A stretch of DNA of 38,474 bases, from assembly GCA_018335795.1 (NCBI GenBank), contig JAGXRP010000037.1, positions 1-38,474 of the forward strand, written 5' to 3'. The notes below the pieces were generated by a model. That model was not told the origin of the DNA, did not search any database, and saw nothing but the letters and a program-made list of their open reading frames with translations. The stretch is from Desulfobulbaceae bacterium. Its GTDB lineage: Bacteria; Bacteroidota; Ignavibacteria; Kapaibacteriales; UBA2268. How positions within the stretch are numbered: position 1 is the first letter of the stretch; every line of letters starts with the position of its first letter. Shown piece after piece: positions 7,905 to 17,115 of this stretch. Made by a program: the position numbers and the translations under genes.

Positions 7905-8473
7905 AAAATATATTATCGAAAGATGGATTTCTCACCACATCGGTTGAGGCAATCGCAAAATGGGCTCAAAAAAATTCGGCATGGCCCATGCCGCTTGGAA
8001 TTTCGTGTTGCGGTATCGAGATGATGGCATTCGCAGCTGCTCGTTTCGACGTGGCGCGTTTTGGTTCTGAAGTTTTCCGTATGACTCCGAGACAATCCGA
8101 TATTCTGCTCGTAGCAGGCACTGTTACTTACAAAATGGCTTGGGTGGTTCGTAAAATTTACGACCAGATGCCTGACCCAAAATGGGTAATGTCTATGGGC
8201 GTATGTGCCAGCACAGGCGGTATGTTCAGAAGCTATTCAGTAGTTCAAGGTATCGACCAATTCTTACCGGTTGATGTTTATATCTCGGGATGTCCGCCAA
8301 GACCTGAAGCCGTGATTCAAGGATTGATGACAATCCAGGAAAAAATTCAAAAGGCGCATCGTCCCGACTTGATTAATTTGGGTAAAAACGTATCAATGAC
8401 TCCAACCGGAGAAAAATTTGATTCAAAATTAGTATTTGACCCATTAAAAAAACGAGATTTAGTTCTTAAATAA
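7895..8473 (+). CDS. nuoB: NADH-quinone oxidoreductase subunit B
   Basis: 192 residues. It carries the ligands of iron-sulfur cluster N2, the last cluster before quinone: the double Cys in GISCCGIE (C38, C39), C104 in MGVCAS and C133 in SGCPPRPE. The [15 protein letters not shown] region is highly conserved. It acts in the peripheral arm of complex I at the membrane interface. Start is the ATG inside the end of nuoA, with a strong aaaggagga upstream. A terminator follows 21 nt after the stop, so nuoC and nuoD are not downstream here; the rest of complex I must be encoded elsewhere or lies outside the window. Confidence 0.97.
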   Translation: MGLENILSKDGFLTTSVEAIAKWAQKNSAWPMPLGISCCGIEMMAFAAARFDVARFGSEVFRMTPRQSDILLVAGTVTYKMAWVVRKIYDQMPDPKWVMSMGVCASTGGMFRSYSVVQGIDQFLPVDVYISGCPPRPEAVIQGLMTIQEKIQKAHRPDLINLGKNVSMTPTGEKFDSKLVFDPLKKRDLVLK

Positions 8474-8494
8474 ATAGTTGCTAATGTATTTATC

Positions 8495-8526
8495 AAGGGC
8501 TTGATTATCAAGCCCTTATTTTATTT
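8495..8526 (+). terminator. Terminator after nuoAB
   Basis: The stem is aagggcttg/caagccctt (8495-8517) with a short loop, followed by attttatttg. Confidence 0.7.
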
Positions 8527-8618
8527 GTATCTACTTCCGCAATCATAAGAAAAAATAACCGTGAATGCCGTTTTGCAAACAATGGGTAAATTTGATATTG
8601 AAACAATAAAACGTGCGT

Positions 8619-10058
8619 ATGAAGGAAAATAATACTGAGCATTTAAACATAGATGAGAAAATGTCAAAACCGAATGATTCGATTTGGCAACAACTCAAAG
8701 ACGCTATCAGAGGAACTGAAGCCGATTATACACAGATAACCATCAAGAAAGCAATTTTCTTATTGTCAGTGCCGATGATATTAGAATTGGTGATGGAATC
8801 TACTTTTGCCGTCGTGGACATTTTCTTTGTAGGTATGATTAATCCATCAGCGGTAGCAACAGTAGGATTGACAGAAACCTACCTATTCTTCCTCTATTCA
8901 ATCGCAATGGGACTTTCGATGGCTGTAACTGCAATAGTAGCCCGACGAATTGGTGAAAAAAATGAGATTGGAGCAAGCAAAGCAGCAGTGCAATCAATCA
9001 TAGTAGGACTTGTTGCATCATTACCATTTATGGTAGCCGGGATTTTCTTTGCGAAAGACTTGCTGACATTGATGGGTGCAGATACCTGGGCTCTTGAGCA
9101 TGGCTATCGCTACACGCAATGGATGCTCGGCGGCAATGCAGTGATTATGCTGCTGTTCATAATTAATGCTATTTTCAGAGGTGCAGGAGACGCTGCAATT
9201 GCAATGCGAGTGCTATGGATTTCAAATGGAATCAATTTGATTTTAGACCCGCTTCTGATTTTCGGATGGGGACCAATCCCGGCTTATGGTATCGAAGGCG
9301 CTGCAATGGCAACAAATATTGGGCGAGGGACAGCTGTATTGGTACAGCTTTTTGTACTTTTCCAAGGTGGAAAGCATATCAAGGTCTTAGTCTCGCATCT
9401 ACGACTTGATGTGAAAGTAATGCTTAACATCTTGAAGACCTCAATCGGAGGTATTGGACAAATGTTGGTTGCAATGTCAGCTTGGGTGTTTTTGATGCGG
9501 ATTCTTTCCGACGTTGGGAGCGAAGCAGTCGCCGGTGCTACAATCGCTATACGTATAATGATGTTCATGATGATGCCTGCATGGGGGCTATCAAATGCCG
9601 CAGCAACATTAGTCGGGCAGAATCTTGGAGCAGGAAGCCCCGAAAGAGCAGAGCAAGCCGTTTGGAGAGCCGGCTTTTACAATATGGCTTTTTTGATTTT
9701 GGTTTCGGTTATATTTTTTGCCTTCAATGAAGAGCTGATGAACATTTTCACTGAAGACGCAAAAGTAATTGCAATTGGCTCTGAATGGTTGCAAATATTG
9801 TCATTCTCATTCTTTGTTTACGGATGGTGGATGGTCACAGTGCAAGCATTCAACGGTGCAGGGGATACACGGACTCCGACATATATAAATATAGTATTCT
9901 TTTGGTTGATTCAGATTCCGCTTGCATATTATTTGGCGATTCATTTGGATTTGCAACAATCAGGTGTATTTTGGGCAGTTTTTGTCTCAGAAACCTCCGT
10001 AGGATTGTTCACCCTTTGGATATTCAAAAAAGGTCGCTGGAAAACGATGCAAGTTTGA
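8619..10058 (+). CDS. MATE-family multidrug/cation efflux transporter
   Basis: 479 residues with about 12 membrane segments in two homologous halves, after a hydrophilic N-terminus of about 45 residues that is longer than usual. Recognisable MATE segments are LSVPMILELVMESTFAVVDI in helix 1, NAIFRGAGDAAIAM, GIEGAAMATNIGR, and the second-half counterpart WGLSNAAATLVGQNLGAG and QAFNGAGDTRTPTY. The family exports drugs or metabolites in exchange for Na+ or H+. Substrate cannot be read from sequence. The chosen ATG at 8619 lacks a clear Shine-Dalgarno; a GTG at 8613 and the internal Met before SKPND at 8661 are alternatives. A hairpin (10075-10107) separates it from the next gene. Confidence 0.92.
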   Translation: MKENNTEHLNIDEKMSKPNDSIWQQLKDAIRGTEADYTQITIKKAIFLLSVPMILELVMESTFAVVDIFFVGMINPSAVATVGLTETYLFFLYSIAMGLSMAVTAIVARRIGEKNEIGASKAAVQSIIVGLVASLPFMVAGIFFAKDLLTLMGADTWALEHGYRYTQWMLGGNAVIMLLFIINAIFRGAGDAAIAMRVLWISNGINLILDPLLIFGWGPIPAYGIEGAAMATNIGRGTAVLVQLFVLFQGGKHIKVLVSHLRLDVKVMLNILKTSIGGIGQMLVAMSAWVFLMRILSDVGSEAVAGATIAIRIMMFMMMPAWGLSNAAATLVGQNLGAGSPERAEQAVWRAGFYNMAFLILVSVIFFAFNEELMNIFTEDAKVIAIGSEWLQILSFSFFVYGWWMVTVQAFNGAGDTRTPTYINIVFFWLIQIPLAYYLAIHLDLQQSGVFWAVFVSETSVGLFTLWIFKKGRWKTMQV

Positions 10059-10074
10059 CGATTATTAATAGCCG

Positions 10075-10107
10075 AATCCGTATATTTGAATTTTGAATAT
10101 ACGGATT
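10075..10107 (+). terminator. Hairpin after the MATE gene
   Basis: The arms aatccgtatatt (10075-10086) and aatatacggatt (10096-10107) pair over 12 bp. Only a weak T-rich tail (tagctta) follows, and the ATG of the RidA-like gene is 9 nt further on. It could act as a terminator or as a translational control element for the next gene. Confidence 0.45.
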
Positions 10108-10116
10108 TAGCTTATT

Positions 10117-10494
10117 ATGAAGACAATCTCAATTCCGGGAGCATTAGCTCCGGCAGGACATTACAGCCCCGCAATTATCTCAGGTGGCTTAGTCTATGTT
10201 TCGGGCATTTTAGCAATTGACCCCTTTGGCGGCACTAAATTGAGCGATAAAGATTTTGCAGCGCAAGCCGAACAAGTTCTCGCAAATTTGGAACTTATAT
10301 TGAATGAAGCAAAAAGTAGCTTATCGAAACTACTCAAAGTAACAGTATATATCACCAATATAAGCGATTGGGATGAATTCAACCGCATCTATGCCTCCAA
10401 ATTGGGCGACCATAAACCAGCTCGGACAGTCGTCCCCGTAAAAGAGCTTCACTTTGGATTAAAATTAGAGCTTGATGCAATAGCTACGGCATAA
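10117..10494 (+). CDS. RidA-family (YjgF/YER057c/UK114) deaminase
   Basis: 125 residues, the normal length. Conserved parts: HYSPAI and VYVSGILAIDP near the N-terminus, a central helix with LLKVTVYITNISDWDEFN, and the C-terminal PARTVVPVKEL whose Arg corresponds to the catalytic Arg of RidA, followed by the LELDAIA strand. RidA hydrolyses reactive enamine/imine intermediates released by PLP enzymes and acts as a cytosolic trimer. The usual GPYSQA motif is GHYSPA and the usual SGQ is SGI, so it may belong to a Rid subfamily other than archetypal RidA. It stands alone: a hairpin precedes it and about 105 bp separate it from the metal-efflux operon. Confidence 0.88.
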   Translation: MKTISIPGALAPAGHYSPAIISGGLVYVSGILAIDPFGGTKLSDKDFAAQAEQVLANLELILNEAKSSLSKLLKVTVYITNISDWDEFNRIYASKLGDHKPARTVVPVKELHFGLKLELDAIATA

Positions 10495-10522
10495 GGGAAA
10501 AAAAGCCCGCGGTCCAAATCTA

Positions 10523-10565
10523 TTGACAATGTTTTTTTCGACTTTATATGATGTTTGTATAACAT
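10523..10565 (+). promoter_or_regulatory. Candidate promoter of the metal-efflux operon
   Basis: TTGACA (10523-10528), an 18-nt spacer and TATGAT (10547-10552) resemble a sigma70 promoter. Directly downstream is the inverted repeat atgtt-tgtat-aacat (10551-10565), a possible regulator site. No metal-responsive regulator gene is adjacent, so operator function is a guess. Confidence 0.4.
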
Positions 10566-10599
10566 TTTTATATTATATTCGTATCAGGTAATATAAAAT

Positions 10600-10986
10600 A
10601 TGGTTTTATTAGCTAAAATACAAATAGTTCTGATTTTTTTGTCGTATGCATTCAACTTTGCACACGATTTGATTCCGCATGACCATTTGCAAGATTCGGG
10701 AACAATTTCAACAAAGTTTATTGACGATGTTGACCATGATTCTCATTTCCATTTTGGGCTATTTGACCATGAACATTTCAGCCAAACCCACAATACTCAA
10801 TTTAGAAGTCCGATTTGTTTGAAAATCGGAACAGATTGCACTATCGAATTGCCTTGCCCTGCCAATCATACTTATATAGAAATTGACTACCAAACTAAGT
10901 TCTTGTCATACTTAGCATTGGTATTTGCCTTATCTAACTCCGACGGAACACTAAACATTGCCGACAGAGCTCCTCCAAAAGCCTGA
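10600..10986 (+). CDS. Small His-rich protein, first gene of the metal-efflux operon
   Basis: 128 residues. A hydrophobic N-terminus (VLLAKIQIVLIFLSYAF) suggests an exported or membrane-anchored protein. It has about ten His, many beside Asp (HDLIPHDH, DDVDHDSHFHF, DHEHFSQTH), then two Cys (SPICLKIG, CTIELPCPANH) and a second hydrophobic stretch near 85-100. I do not recognise a named family. His/Asp clusters and its place 66 nt upstream of the adaptor gene suggest periplasmic metal binding, for example as a metallochaperone or buffer for the pump; this is inference. The ATG is preceded by AGGT. Confidence 0.65.
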   Translation: MVLLAKIQIVLIFLSYAFNFAHDLIPHDHLQDSGTISTKFIDDVDHDSHFHFGLFDHEHFSQTHNTQFRSPICLKIGTDCTIELPCPANHTYIEIDYQTKFLSYLALVFALSNSDGTLNIADRAPPKA

Positions 10987-11052
10987 TTAAATTCTTTACT
11001 CAAAATCGCATTTTTTTTATTTTGATTTATAAACTTTAATCAGGAAATTCCT

Positions 11053-12552
11053 ATGTATAATAGATTAGTTATTCTGCTTTTAGCTGTTTTTGTTATTTCA
11101 TGCAGCAAAGACAAACTTGACTTAGAACATGACCATGGAGATGAGCACGGGCATGGACATGGTGATATAGCCCACAAATATTCTGTTTTTGGCAATCATT
11201 ATGAATTGTATGCCGAAATTGCAAATCCCGTCGCAGGTGAGGAAACAGAATTTATCCTCCATTTTAACAAATTACCTTCTTGTGAACCTGTAACAGACAC
11301 CCCCTTATTATTCAATATCATCGGAATCGAGAGCCATAGAGTATCATTTGCCAAAGTCGATAGAAAGGGCATTTATACTCTCTCTGTAAAATTTGCAAAT
11401 CCGGGTATGATTTCGCTCGAAATGATTATCGGTACTGATGAATTTCGAGATACTCTAAGAATATCTGAAATTCAAATTTTCGCCGACGAACATGAAGCTG
11501 AACACGCTCTCGATATTGTTGACGAAGGATACATCGGATTTACGAAAGAAGATGCTTGGAGTCTCGGAGTAGTAACGGATTTAGTTACTTTCACTGAGTT
11601 TAGAAATTCCAAAAAAGCTATTGGAAAATTTGCCACAAAAACTGAAAAAGAAACCATAATAACTGCAAGGGTGGGAGGAATAGTCAGATTTTTGGGCGAA
11701 TCCATAACTTCCGGCAAACAAATTTCTGACAATCAAGGATTGTTTATTATTGCACCTTCCGGCTTTGAGGACGATAACACAGATGTTCGTTATTATCAGG
11801 CTAAATCACAATATGAAAAATCTAAAGATGAGTTGGATAGGGCTAAGAAACTGCTTGTGGACAAAATCGTTTCCGATAAGGAGTTTACAAGAATCAAATC
11901 TGAATACGATATTGCCGAAGCAAAGTTTACGAGTTATAATAATTATACTCCCAAATCCGGTACAATCATTAATTCGCCTTCCTCAGGTATGATAAAGGAA
12001 CTTTTCGTATCTAACGGTAATTACGTATCTCCCGGGCAAAATTTAGCAAAAATCATAAACATCGAGAGAATGATTGTCGAAGTTGAAATTTTGCAAAAGG
12101 ATTATCTTAAATTGCAGCCGATTAATGATGCATTAATTGATTTTGGCGAATATAAAGTGCCACTATCAGAATTGAACGGTAAATTGCTTTCAGTCAGTCC
12201 CTCGAAATCCGGTAATTTGAACTTTATTACAGTGTATTTCGAAGTCAATAATGCTTATAATTTTTTACCCGGGATGCCTGTAGAGGTGTTTTTGTATGGT
12301 GGCAAAGCCGATAAATCTCTTACGGTGCCTCATACTGCAATTTGGGAAGATTTGGGATATTTCTACGTATTTGTCCAAAAATCGGGCGAATTATATGAAA
12401 GACGCGAAGTTCAGGTCGGTGGATACGACGGCAAAAGTTACTTGATAACAGGCGGACTGGAAGAAAACGAGCGAATTGTCATTATTGGTACTTACAGAAT
12501 TGTCTTAGCTTCCAAAACATCAGAAATGCCTGCTCACGGGCATACTCACTAA
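11053..12552 (+). CDS. CzcB/CusB-type periplasmic adaptor of a heavy-metal RND efflux system (lipoprotein)
   Basis: 499 residues. Lipoprotein signal with lipobox VISC and Cys17. Directly after it is a His-rich segment (HDHGDEHGHGHG, about 26-37), and the protein ends in another His-containing tail (MPAHGHTH), both likely metal-binding. A beta-barrel/lipoyl-type core follows: VGGIVRFLGESITSGKQI, a coiled-coil hairpin with KSKDELDRAKKLL, then NSPSSGMIKELFVSNGNYV. A unique N-terminal domain of about 130 residues precedes the adaptor core. The family bridges the inner-membrane pump and the outer-membrane channel and hands metal ions to the pump. It lies 11 nt before the pump gene. Confidence 0.9.
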   Translation: MYNRLVILLLAVFVISCSKDKLDLEHDHGDEHGHGHGDIAHKYSVFGNHYELYAEIANPVAGEETEFILHFNKLPSCEPVTDTPLLFNIIGIESHRVSFAKVDRKGIYTLSVKFANPGMISLEMIIGTDEFRDTLRISEIQIFADEHEAEHALDIVDEGYIGFTKEDAWSLGVVTDLVTFTEFRNSKKAIGKFATKTEKETIITARVGGIVRFLGESITSGKQISDNQGLFIIAPSGFEDDNTDVRYYQAKSQYEKSKDELDRAKKLLVDKIVSDKEFTRIKSEYDIAEAKFTSYNNYTPKSGTIINSPSSGMIKELFVSNGNYVSPGQNLAKIINIERMIVEVEILQKDYLKLQPINDALIDFGEYKVPLSELNGKLLSVSPSKSGNLNFITVYFEVNNAYNFLPGMPVEVFLYGGKADKSLTVPHTAIWEDLGYFYVFVQKSGELYERREVQVGGYDGKSYLITGGLEENERIVIIGTYRIVLASKTSEMPAHGHTH

Positions 12553-12563
12553 GGGAGCAAAAA

Positions 12564-15500
12564 ATGGTAAACCAAATTCTTAAATTTTCGCTCGAAAACC
12601 GAATTTTCGTGCTTGTTCTGGGCTTCATTATTATTACGGTCGGGGCATTCATCAGCCGTGATATGGAAGTAGATATATTCCCGGATTTGAATGCGCCAAC
12701 AGTCGTTATCATGACTGACGCACATGGAATGGCGCCGGAAGAAGTCGAACGTAGTGTCACTTTTGTAATAGAATCAGCTATGAACGGTGCGCCCGAAGTT
12801 AGACGGGTTCGCTCAAATTCGACTCTGGGCTTTTCTATTGTATGGATTGAATTTGATTGGGGGACGGATATTTTCCGTGCTCGGCAAACAGTCAATGAAA
12901 GGCTTTCTACGTTATTAAACTCTCTTCCGCCGGGAGTGAGTACACCAATACTTGCGCCACAGACTTCGCTTTTGGGCGAAATCATGATTTTCGCGATGAC
13001 CTCGGATAGCTTGCCAGCAATAGATTTGAAGACTTATGCCGATTGGCAGGTCAAACCCAGATTGCTATCGCTTGGAGGCGTGGCTTACGTCACAGTTATG
13101 GGTGGAGATTCTAAACATTATTTGATTGCAGCTGACCCTGAAAAAATGCGTTACTATGACGTCAGCATGAACGAACTCCAAAATGCTTGCAATGAAATGA
13201 ATATTAATTCTGCAGGAGGATTCTTCAGCCAATACGGCAATGAATATGTTATACGTGGGATTGGCAGAACGAATGATATCAATGAACTGGGAAATATCCT
13301 TGTAAAAAGTGTCAACGGATTGCCCGTTAAAATTTCCGATGTCGCCGAAATCAAAATTGATGCACACCAAAAAATTAATGATGCATCGTATAACACTCAA
13401 GAGTCTGTAGTGTTTACTTTGACCAAACAACCAAAGGGAAATACAATAAAATTAACAGAAAAAGTGATTCAGACTCTTGATGAAATCAAAACTGTATTGC
13501 CCGGAAATGTTCAATTCCATACCGAGGTATTCAACCAAGCCGATTTCATAAATATTGCAATATCGAACGTAACCCGAGCGCTTATCGAAGGCGGGATTTT
13601 CGTTATCGTAATTCTTTTCATATTCTTATTGTCCGTCAGGACAACTTTCATTTCATTGTTAGCCATCCCATTGTCCTTGTTCACTTCCATTATTGTTTTG
13701 CAAATGCTTGGTCTGACCATAAATACGATGAGTCTCGGCGGTATGGCAATAGCTATCGGTTCGCTCGTTGATGATGCAATTATTGATGTCGAAAACGTGT
13801 TCAAACGCCTTAAGGAAAATGCAGTAAAGCCCGAACACGAGAAGCAAAAGTCACTTAAAGTTGTCTATGAAGCATCGAAAGAAATACGCGCATCTATTAT
13901 TAATGCCACACTGATAATTATCGTTACTTTTATTCCTCTTTTCTTCCTCACAGGAATGGAAGGCAGAATGCTCCAACCACTTGGTATTTCATTTATTGTC
14001 GCTCTATTCGCCTCATTGGTGGTCTCTATAACTATCACACCTGTATTATGCAGCTATTTGTTGACAAACCCAAAGACGCTTTCCTCAAACATTAACGGAA
14101 GTGCTTTAGTTCGTTATCTCACAGGTATTTACGAGAAAATTGTAAGATTTATTTTGCCTAAATATAAAATTATACTTTCAGTGTCTGCCCTTTTATTCCT
14201 GATTACACTGATAATCAATTTCTATCTTGGTCGGAATTTCTTGCCACCGTTTAACGAAGGCTCACTGACAATTAATTTAGCTACTTTGCCCGGGACATCT
14301 CTCGAGCAATCCACCGATATTGCTCGACAAGCTGAAAAGTTGCTAATGACAATCCCTGAAGTCGTTTCGGTGACCCGAAAAACAGGACGCGCTGAGCTTT
14401 CAGAACATTCTTTCGGCTCGAGTATATCCGAAATCGAAGTCCCCTTTTTAGTTGATGAGCGTACTCGGAACGAATTTCTGAAAGATGTCAGAAATAAACT
14501 TTCCTCAATTAATGGGGTGATTTATCATATAGGGCAACCAATAAGCCACAAAATTGACCATATAATATCAGGCTCCAAGACGTCAATCGCCATCAAATTA
14601 TACGGCACCGACTTGGACAGAATATATCGTTTGGCTAATGTCATTCGAAGTCGGGTTGTAAACATAGATGGTGTGGTGGATTTGAGTGTAGAGCAATTAG
14701 TAAATGTACCACAGTTACTTATCAAAGCAGAAAGAGATAAGTTGCAAGCTTATGGCATCACCATGAGTGATTTCCATAAGCTGGTAAACGATTTTATTGC
14801 CGGAAGTAAAGTCGGGCAAGTAATAGAATCGGACAGGACTTTTGATATATTACTCAGAATTGACGAATCAAATCGTAATAATATCGAAGCTATCAAATCA
14901 ATCTATATAGATACCGATTCCGGGAATAAGGTCATGCTCTCCGAAGTGGCTCAAGTTATAACGGCTAAAAGCGTAAATAGCATTAACCGAGAAAATGTCA
15001 AAAGACGTATAGTAATTTCGGCAAATGCTTTCGAGCGTGATTTGAAAAGTTTAATTGAAGAAATTAAAAGCGAAATTGACAAAGTTCCCTTACCTGAAAA
15101 TTATTACGTCGAATATGGCGGTCAATTCGAGGTTGAAGAGCAAGCTTCGCGTGTTTTATTTTCTGCTTCAATCTTGGCTATTATCATTGTATTTTTCATA
15201 CTTTATCAAGAATTTCGCAGCTTTATTTTGGCAGCAATAATTCTTATCAATCTGCCCCTATCATTGATAGGTGGTATTGCTACAGTTTGGGTTACCTCCG
15301 GAACGATTTCTATTCCTACAATAATTGGATTTATAACACTATTTGGTATTGCGACACGGAACGGAATTTTGCTTGTTTCCAGATATAAAAAGCTTATCAA
15401 TGACGGCAATGAATTGAAAGAATCAATAATAATTGGCTCAATGGATAGACTTAACCCAATTTTGATGACCGCACTATCCGCTGCATTGGCACTGATTCCG

Positions 15501-15668
15501 TTAGTGATTGCCGGAGATAAACCAGGTAACGAGATTCAAAGTCCAATGGCTGAAGTTATACTTGGCGGGCTGTTAAGTTCTACTTTTCTTAACCTAATAG
15601 TTATCCCGGCAGCATTTTATGCTGTTTTTAAGAAGTTTGGTTATAAAAAAATATTTGGAGCGAGATGA
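12564..15668 (+). CDS. czcA: CzcA/CusA-type heavy-metal efflux RND pump
   Basis: 1034 residues, the usual size of HME-RND pumps. RND layout: helix 1 (about 12-32), a large periplasmic loop beginning VDIFPDLNAPTVVIMTDA, helices 2-6 (about 340-500), helix 7 (about 540), a second large loop, and helices 8-12 to the C-terminus. The helix-4 proton-relay region reads GGMAIAIGSLVDDAIIDVEN, with the Asp and Glu typical of HME pumps. Such pumps export Zn/Co/Cd/Ni or Cu/Ag from periplasm and cytoplasm using protons; the sequence alone does not settle which, so the symbol names the family. AGGGAG precedes the ATG. The stop overlaps the next gene. Confidence 0.93.
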   Translation: MVNQILKFSLENRIFVLVLGFIIITVGAFISRDMEVDIFPDLNAPTVVIMTDAHGMAPEEVERSVTFVIESAMNGAPEVRRVRSNSTLGFSIVWIEFDWGTDIFRARQTVNERLSTLLNSLPPGVSTPILAPQTSLLGEIMIFAMTSDSLPAIDLKTYADWQVKPRLLSLGGVAYVTVMGGDSKHYLIAADPEKMRYYDVSMNELQNACNEMNINSAGGFFSQYGNEYVIRGIGRTNDINELGNILVKSVNGLPVKISDVAEIKIDAHQKINDASYNTQESVVFTLTKQPKGNTIKLTEKVIQTLDEIKTVLPGNVQFHTEVFNQADFINIAISNVTRALIEGGIFVIVILFIFLLSVRTTFISLLAIPLSLFTSIIVLQMLGLTINTMSLGGMAIAIGSLVDDAIIDVENVFKRLKENAVKPEHEKQKSLKVVYEASKEIRASIINATLIIIVTFIPLFFLTGMEGRMLQPLGISFIVALFASLVVSITITPVLCSYLLTNPKTLSSNINGSALVRYLTGIYEKIVRFILPKYKIILSVSALLFLITLIINFYLGRNFLPPFNEGSLTINLATLPGTSLEQSTDIARQAEKLLMTIPEVVSVTRKTGRAELSEHSFGSSISEIEVPFLVDERTRNEFLKDVRNKLSSINGVIYHIGQPISHKIDHIISGSKTSIAIKLYGTDLDRIYRLANVIRSRVVNIDGVVDLSVEQLVNVPQLLIKAERDKLQAYGITMSDFHKLVNDFIAGSKVGQVIESDRTFDILLRIDESNRNNIEAIKSIYIDTDSGNKVMLSEVAQVITAKSVNSINRENVKRRIVISANAFERDLKSLIEEIKSEIDKVPLPENYYVEYGGQFEVEEQASRVLFSASILAIIIVFFILYQEFRSFILAAIILINLPLSLIGGIATVWVTSGTISIPTIIGFITLFGIATRNGILLVSRYKKLINDGNELKESIIIGSMDRLNPILMTALSAALALIPLVIAGDKPGNEIQSPMAEVILGGLLSSTFLNLIVIPAAFYAVFKKFGYKKIFGAR

Positions 15669-16849
15669 TGAAAAACATAATATATATTATCGCAATTGTA
15701 ATATCAGCGAATGCTGCATCAGCTCAAAACATTGATGATGCTGTCAGAGTGATTTTATCGAATAATAAGTTGCTTAAAGCAAAAATCGAATATGTAAATA
15801 CAATTAATCTGGAATATAAAACAAACAATCTGCCTCCAAATCCCAGTATATCATACACTTACTTGATGAATAGTGCCGATACTGATTTGAATAGAACAGA
15901 GTTGATAATCGGGCAAAAATTTGATTTCCCGTCCACCTACTTTATCAAAGGAGATATAGCACGCAAAAGAGAAGCTGTAGGTAAATTCGAAATTGAATCC
16001 TATCGGCAAGAAATTGCTCTCAAAGCTAAAAATACACTATTAGAATATATATTTTTGCTAAATAGACATGAGCAACTTCAAGAAAGGTTTTTAACTGCTC
16101 AAATTATGGTAGAAATCGCCAATAAACGTTATGAAGCAGGAGACATCGGTATTACAGATTATAATAAATCACGAACGGAAATGCTGAAGCTCAAAAATTC
16201 TCTTAGCATGAGTGAATCCAATATATCATATTTGCAAAATTCAATTACCGAACTCAACGGCGGTCAAGCTATGGAATTAACAAAATTAAGTTTGGAGGAA
16301 GTATCAATACCTGCCACTTTCAACGATTTATATCAGCGAATTTATCAAAAAAGCATCGGGCTTAAAAGCCTCCAGACAGAGAATGATTTGTCCGAATCGA
16401 AGCTGAAACTTGCAAATCATCAGTGGTTACCCGGATTTGAAATCGGATACCGCCAAGACAATGAGCTGGGGACAAGGTTTTCAGGACTACATTTCGGATT
16501 GTCAATTCCACTTTTTGAGAACATGCACAAAGTTTCCAAAGCCGAGAGTGAGATGCAATTGGTCAACCTCAAAATCAATTCCTATCAAAACGAGTTGAAA
16601 TTGCATAAACAACGATTATTTGACAAATTAATCTCAACCCAAAAAGCCATAACCGAATATAAAGAAATTCTCGGGACATCAAATAATGCATTATTACTAC
16701 GAAAATCATTGGAAGCCGGCAATATTTCTATTTCGGAATATTATTTAGAATTAGGTTATTATTATGAAATTCAAGATATACTAATTGAACTTCAAAAAAC
16801 ACTCGAGAAAACAGCATCAGAGCTTACAATTGAATTATTCGAATTTTAA
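15665..16849 (+). CDS. CzcC/TolC-type outer-membrane efflux channel
   Basis: 394 residues. Signal peptide about 1-20 (ends ASAQ), then two repeats of the outer-membrane-factor fold: long amphipathic helices (for example ALKAKNTLLEYIFLL...IANKRYEAGDIGITDYNKSR) and beta segments (HFGLSIPLFE). It completes the tripartite efflux system with the adaptor and pump. The ATGATG start overlaps the pump stop (ATGA), so translation is coupled. The order is adaptor, pump, channel, with the channel last, unlike Ralstonia czcCBA. Confidence 0.88.
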   Translation: MMKNIIYIIAIVISANAASAQNIDDAVRVILSNNKLLKAKIEYVNTINLEYKTNNLPPNPSISYTYLMNSADTDLNRTELIIGQKFDFPSTYFIKGDIARKREAVGKFEIESYRQEIALKAKNTLLEYIFLLNRHEQLQERFLTAQIMVEIANKRYEAGDIGITDYNKSRTEMLKLKNSLSMSESNISYLQNSITELNGGQAMELTKLSLEEVSIPATFNDLYQRIYQKSIGLKSLQTENDLSESKLKLANHQWLPGFEIGYRQDNELGTRFSGLHFGLSIPLFENMHKVSKAESEMQLVNLKINSYQNELKLHKQRLFDKLISTQKAITEYKEILGTSNNALLLRKSLEAGNISISEYYLELGYYYEIQDILIELQKTLEKTASELTIELFEF

Positions 16850-16863
16850 TTGATAATAATATA

Positions 16864-16939
16864 AAGGTCTGAGCTTTGATTAATAGGATGAATACAATAA
16901 ATAAAATATAAAAATCATATTAATCATAGTTCAGACTTT
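16864..16939. repeat. Imperfect 20-bp inverted repeat
   Basis: The arms at 16864-16883 and 16920-16939 match at 17 of 20 positions in inverted orientation and are separated by 36 nt of nearly pure A+T. They lie directly after the efflux operon and touch the T9SS-tail remnant. This could be a degenerate terminator or the ends of a small decayed element. Confidence 0.5.
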
Positions 16940-17049
16940 CACAAACATCTGTTTACTATTCCCGATACTAACATTATACACTCCTCGTGGCAGACGGGAA
17001 ACATCAATTCTTACTCCTACTCCTTCGGAGAGGGTCTGGGTGAGATTTT
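16931..17049 (-). pseudogene. Remnant of a type IX secretion sorting tail
   Basis: Read leftward, the frame that ends at the TGA at 16931-16933 gives VRIDVSRLPRGVYNVSIGN and then SKQMFVKV, a textbook end of a T9SS type A sorting domain (L-P-x-G-x-Y, then K-x-F-V-K-V-stop). Upstream the frame continues only about 12 codons before an in-frame TAA, and that part overlaps a CCCTCTCCGAAGGAG-type sequence resembling a dispersed repeat. No start or gene body is present. I infer that a surface-protein gene was deleted or cut by a repeat and only its 3' end remains. Confidence 0.6.
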
Positions 17050-17053
17050 ACCC

Positions 17054-17096
17054 ACAAAAAAAAACTGCGACCCATTAATCTATGAGTCGCAGTTTT
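17054..17096 (-). terminator. Terminator of the hcp operon
   Basis: The 11-bp arms aaaactgcgac (17061-17071) and gtcgcagtttt (17086-17096) lie 19 nt past the hcp stop. On the minus strand the hairpin is followed by an uninterrupted run of T. Confidence 0.85.
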
Positions 17097-17115
17097 AGGT
17101 ATATTGGGCGGGAGT

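Noticed and set aside
12482-12985. A 167-codon minus-strand ORF
   Set aside because: It is antisense to the start of the RND pump and has no recognisable feature.
16929-16939. An 11-base string (gttcagacttt) shared with the minus strand of 34338-34348
   Set aside because: It is too short to claim relatedness in 38 kb of AT-rich DNA; the flanking bases do not match.
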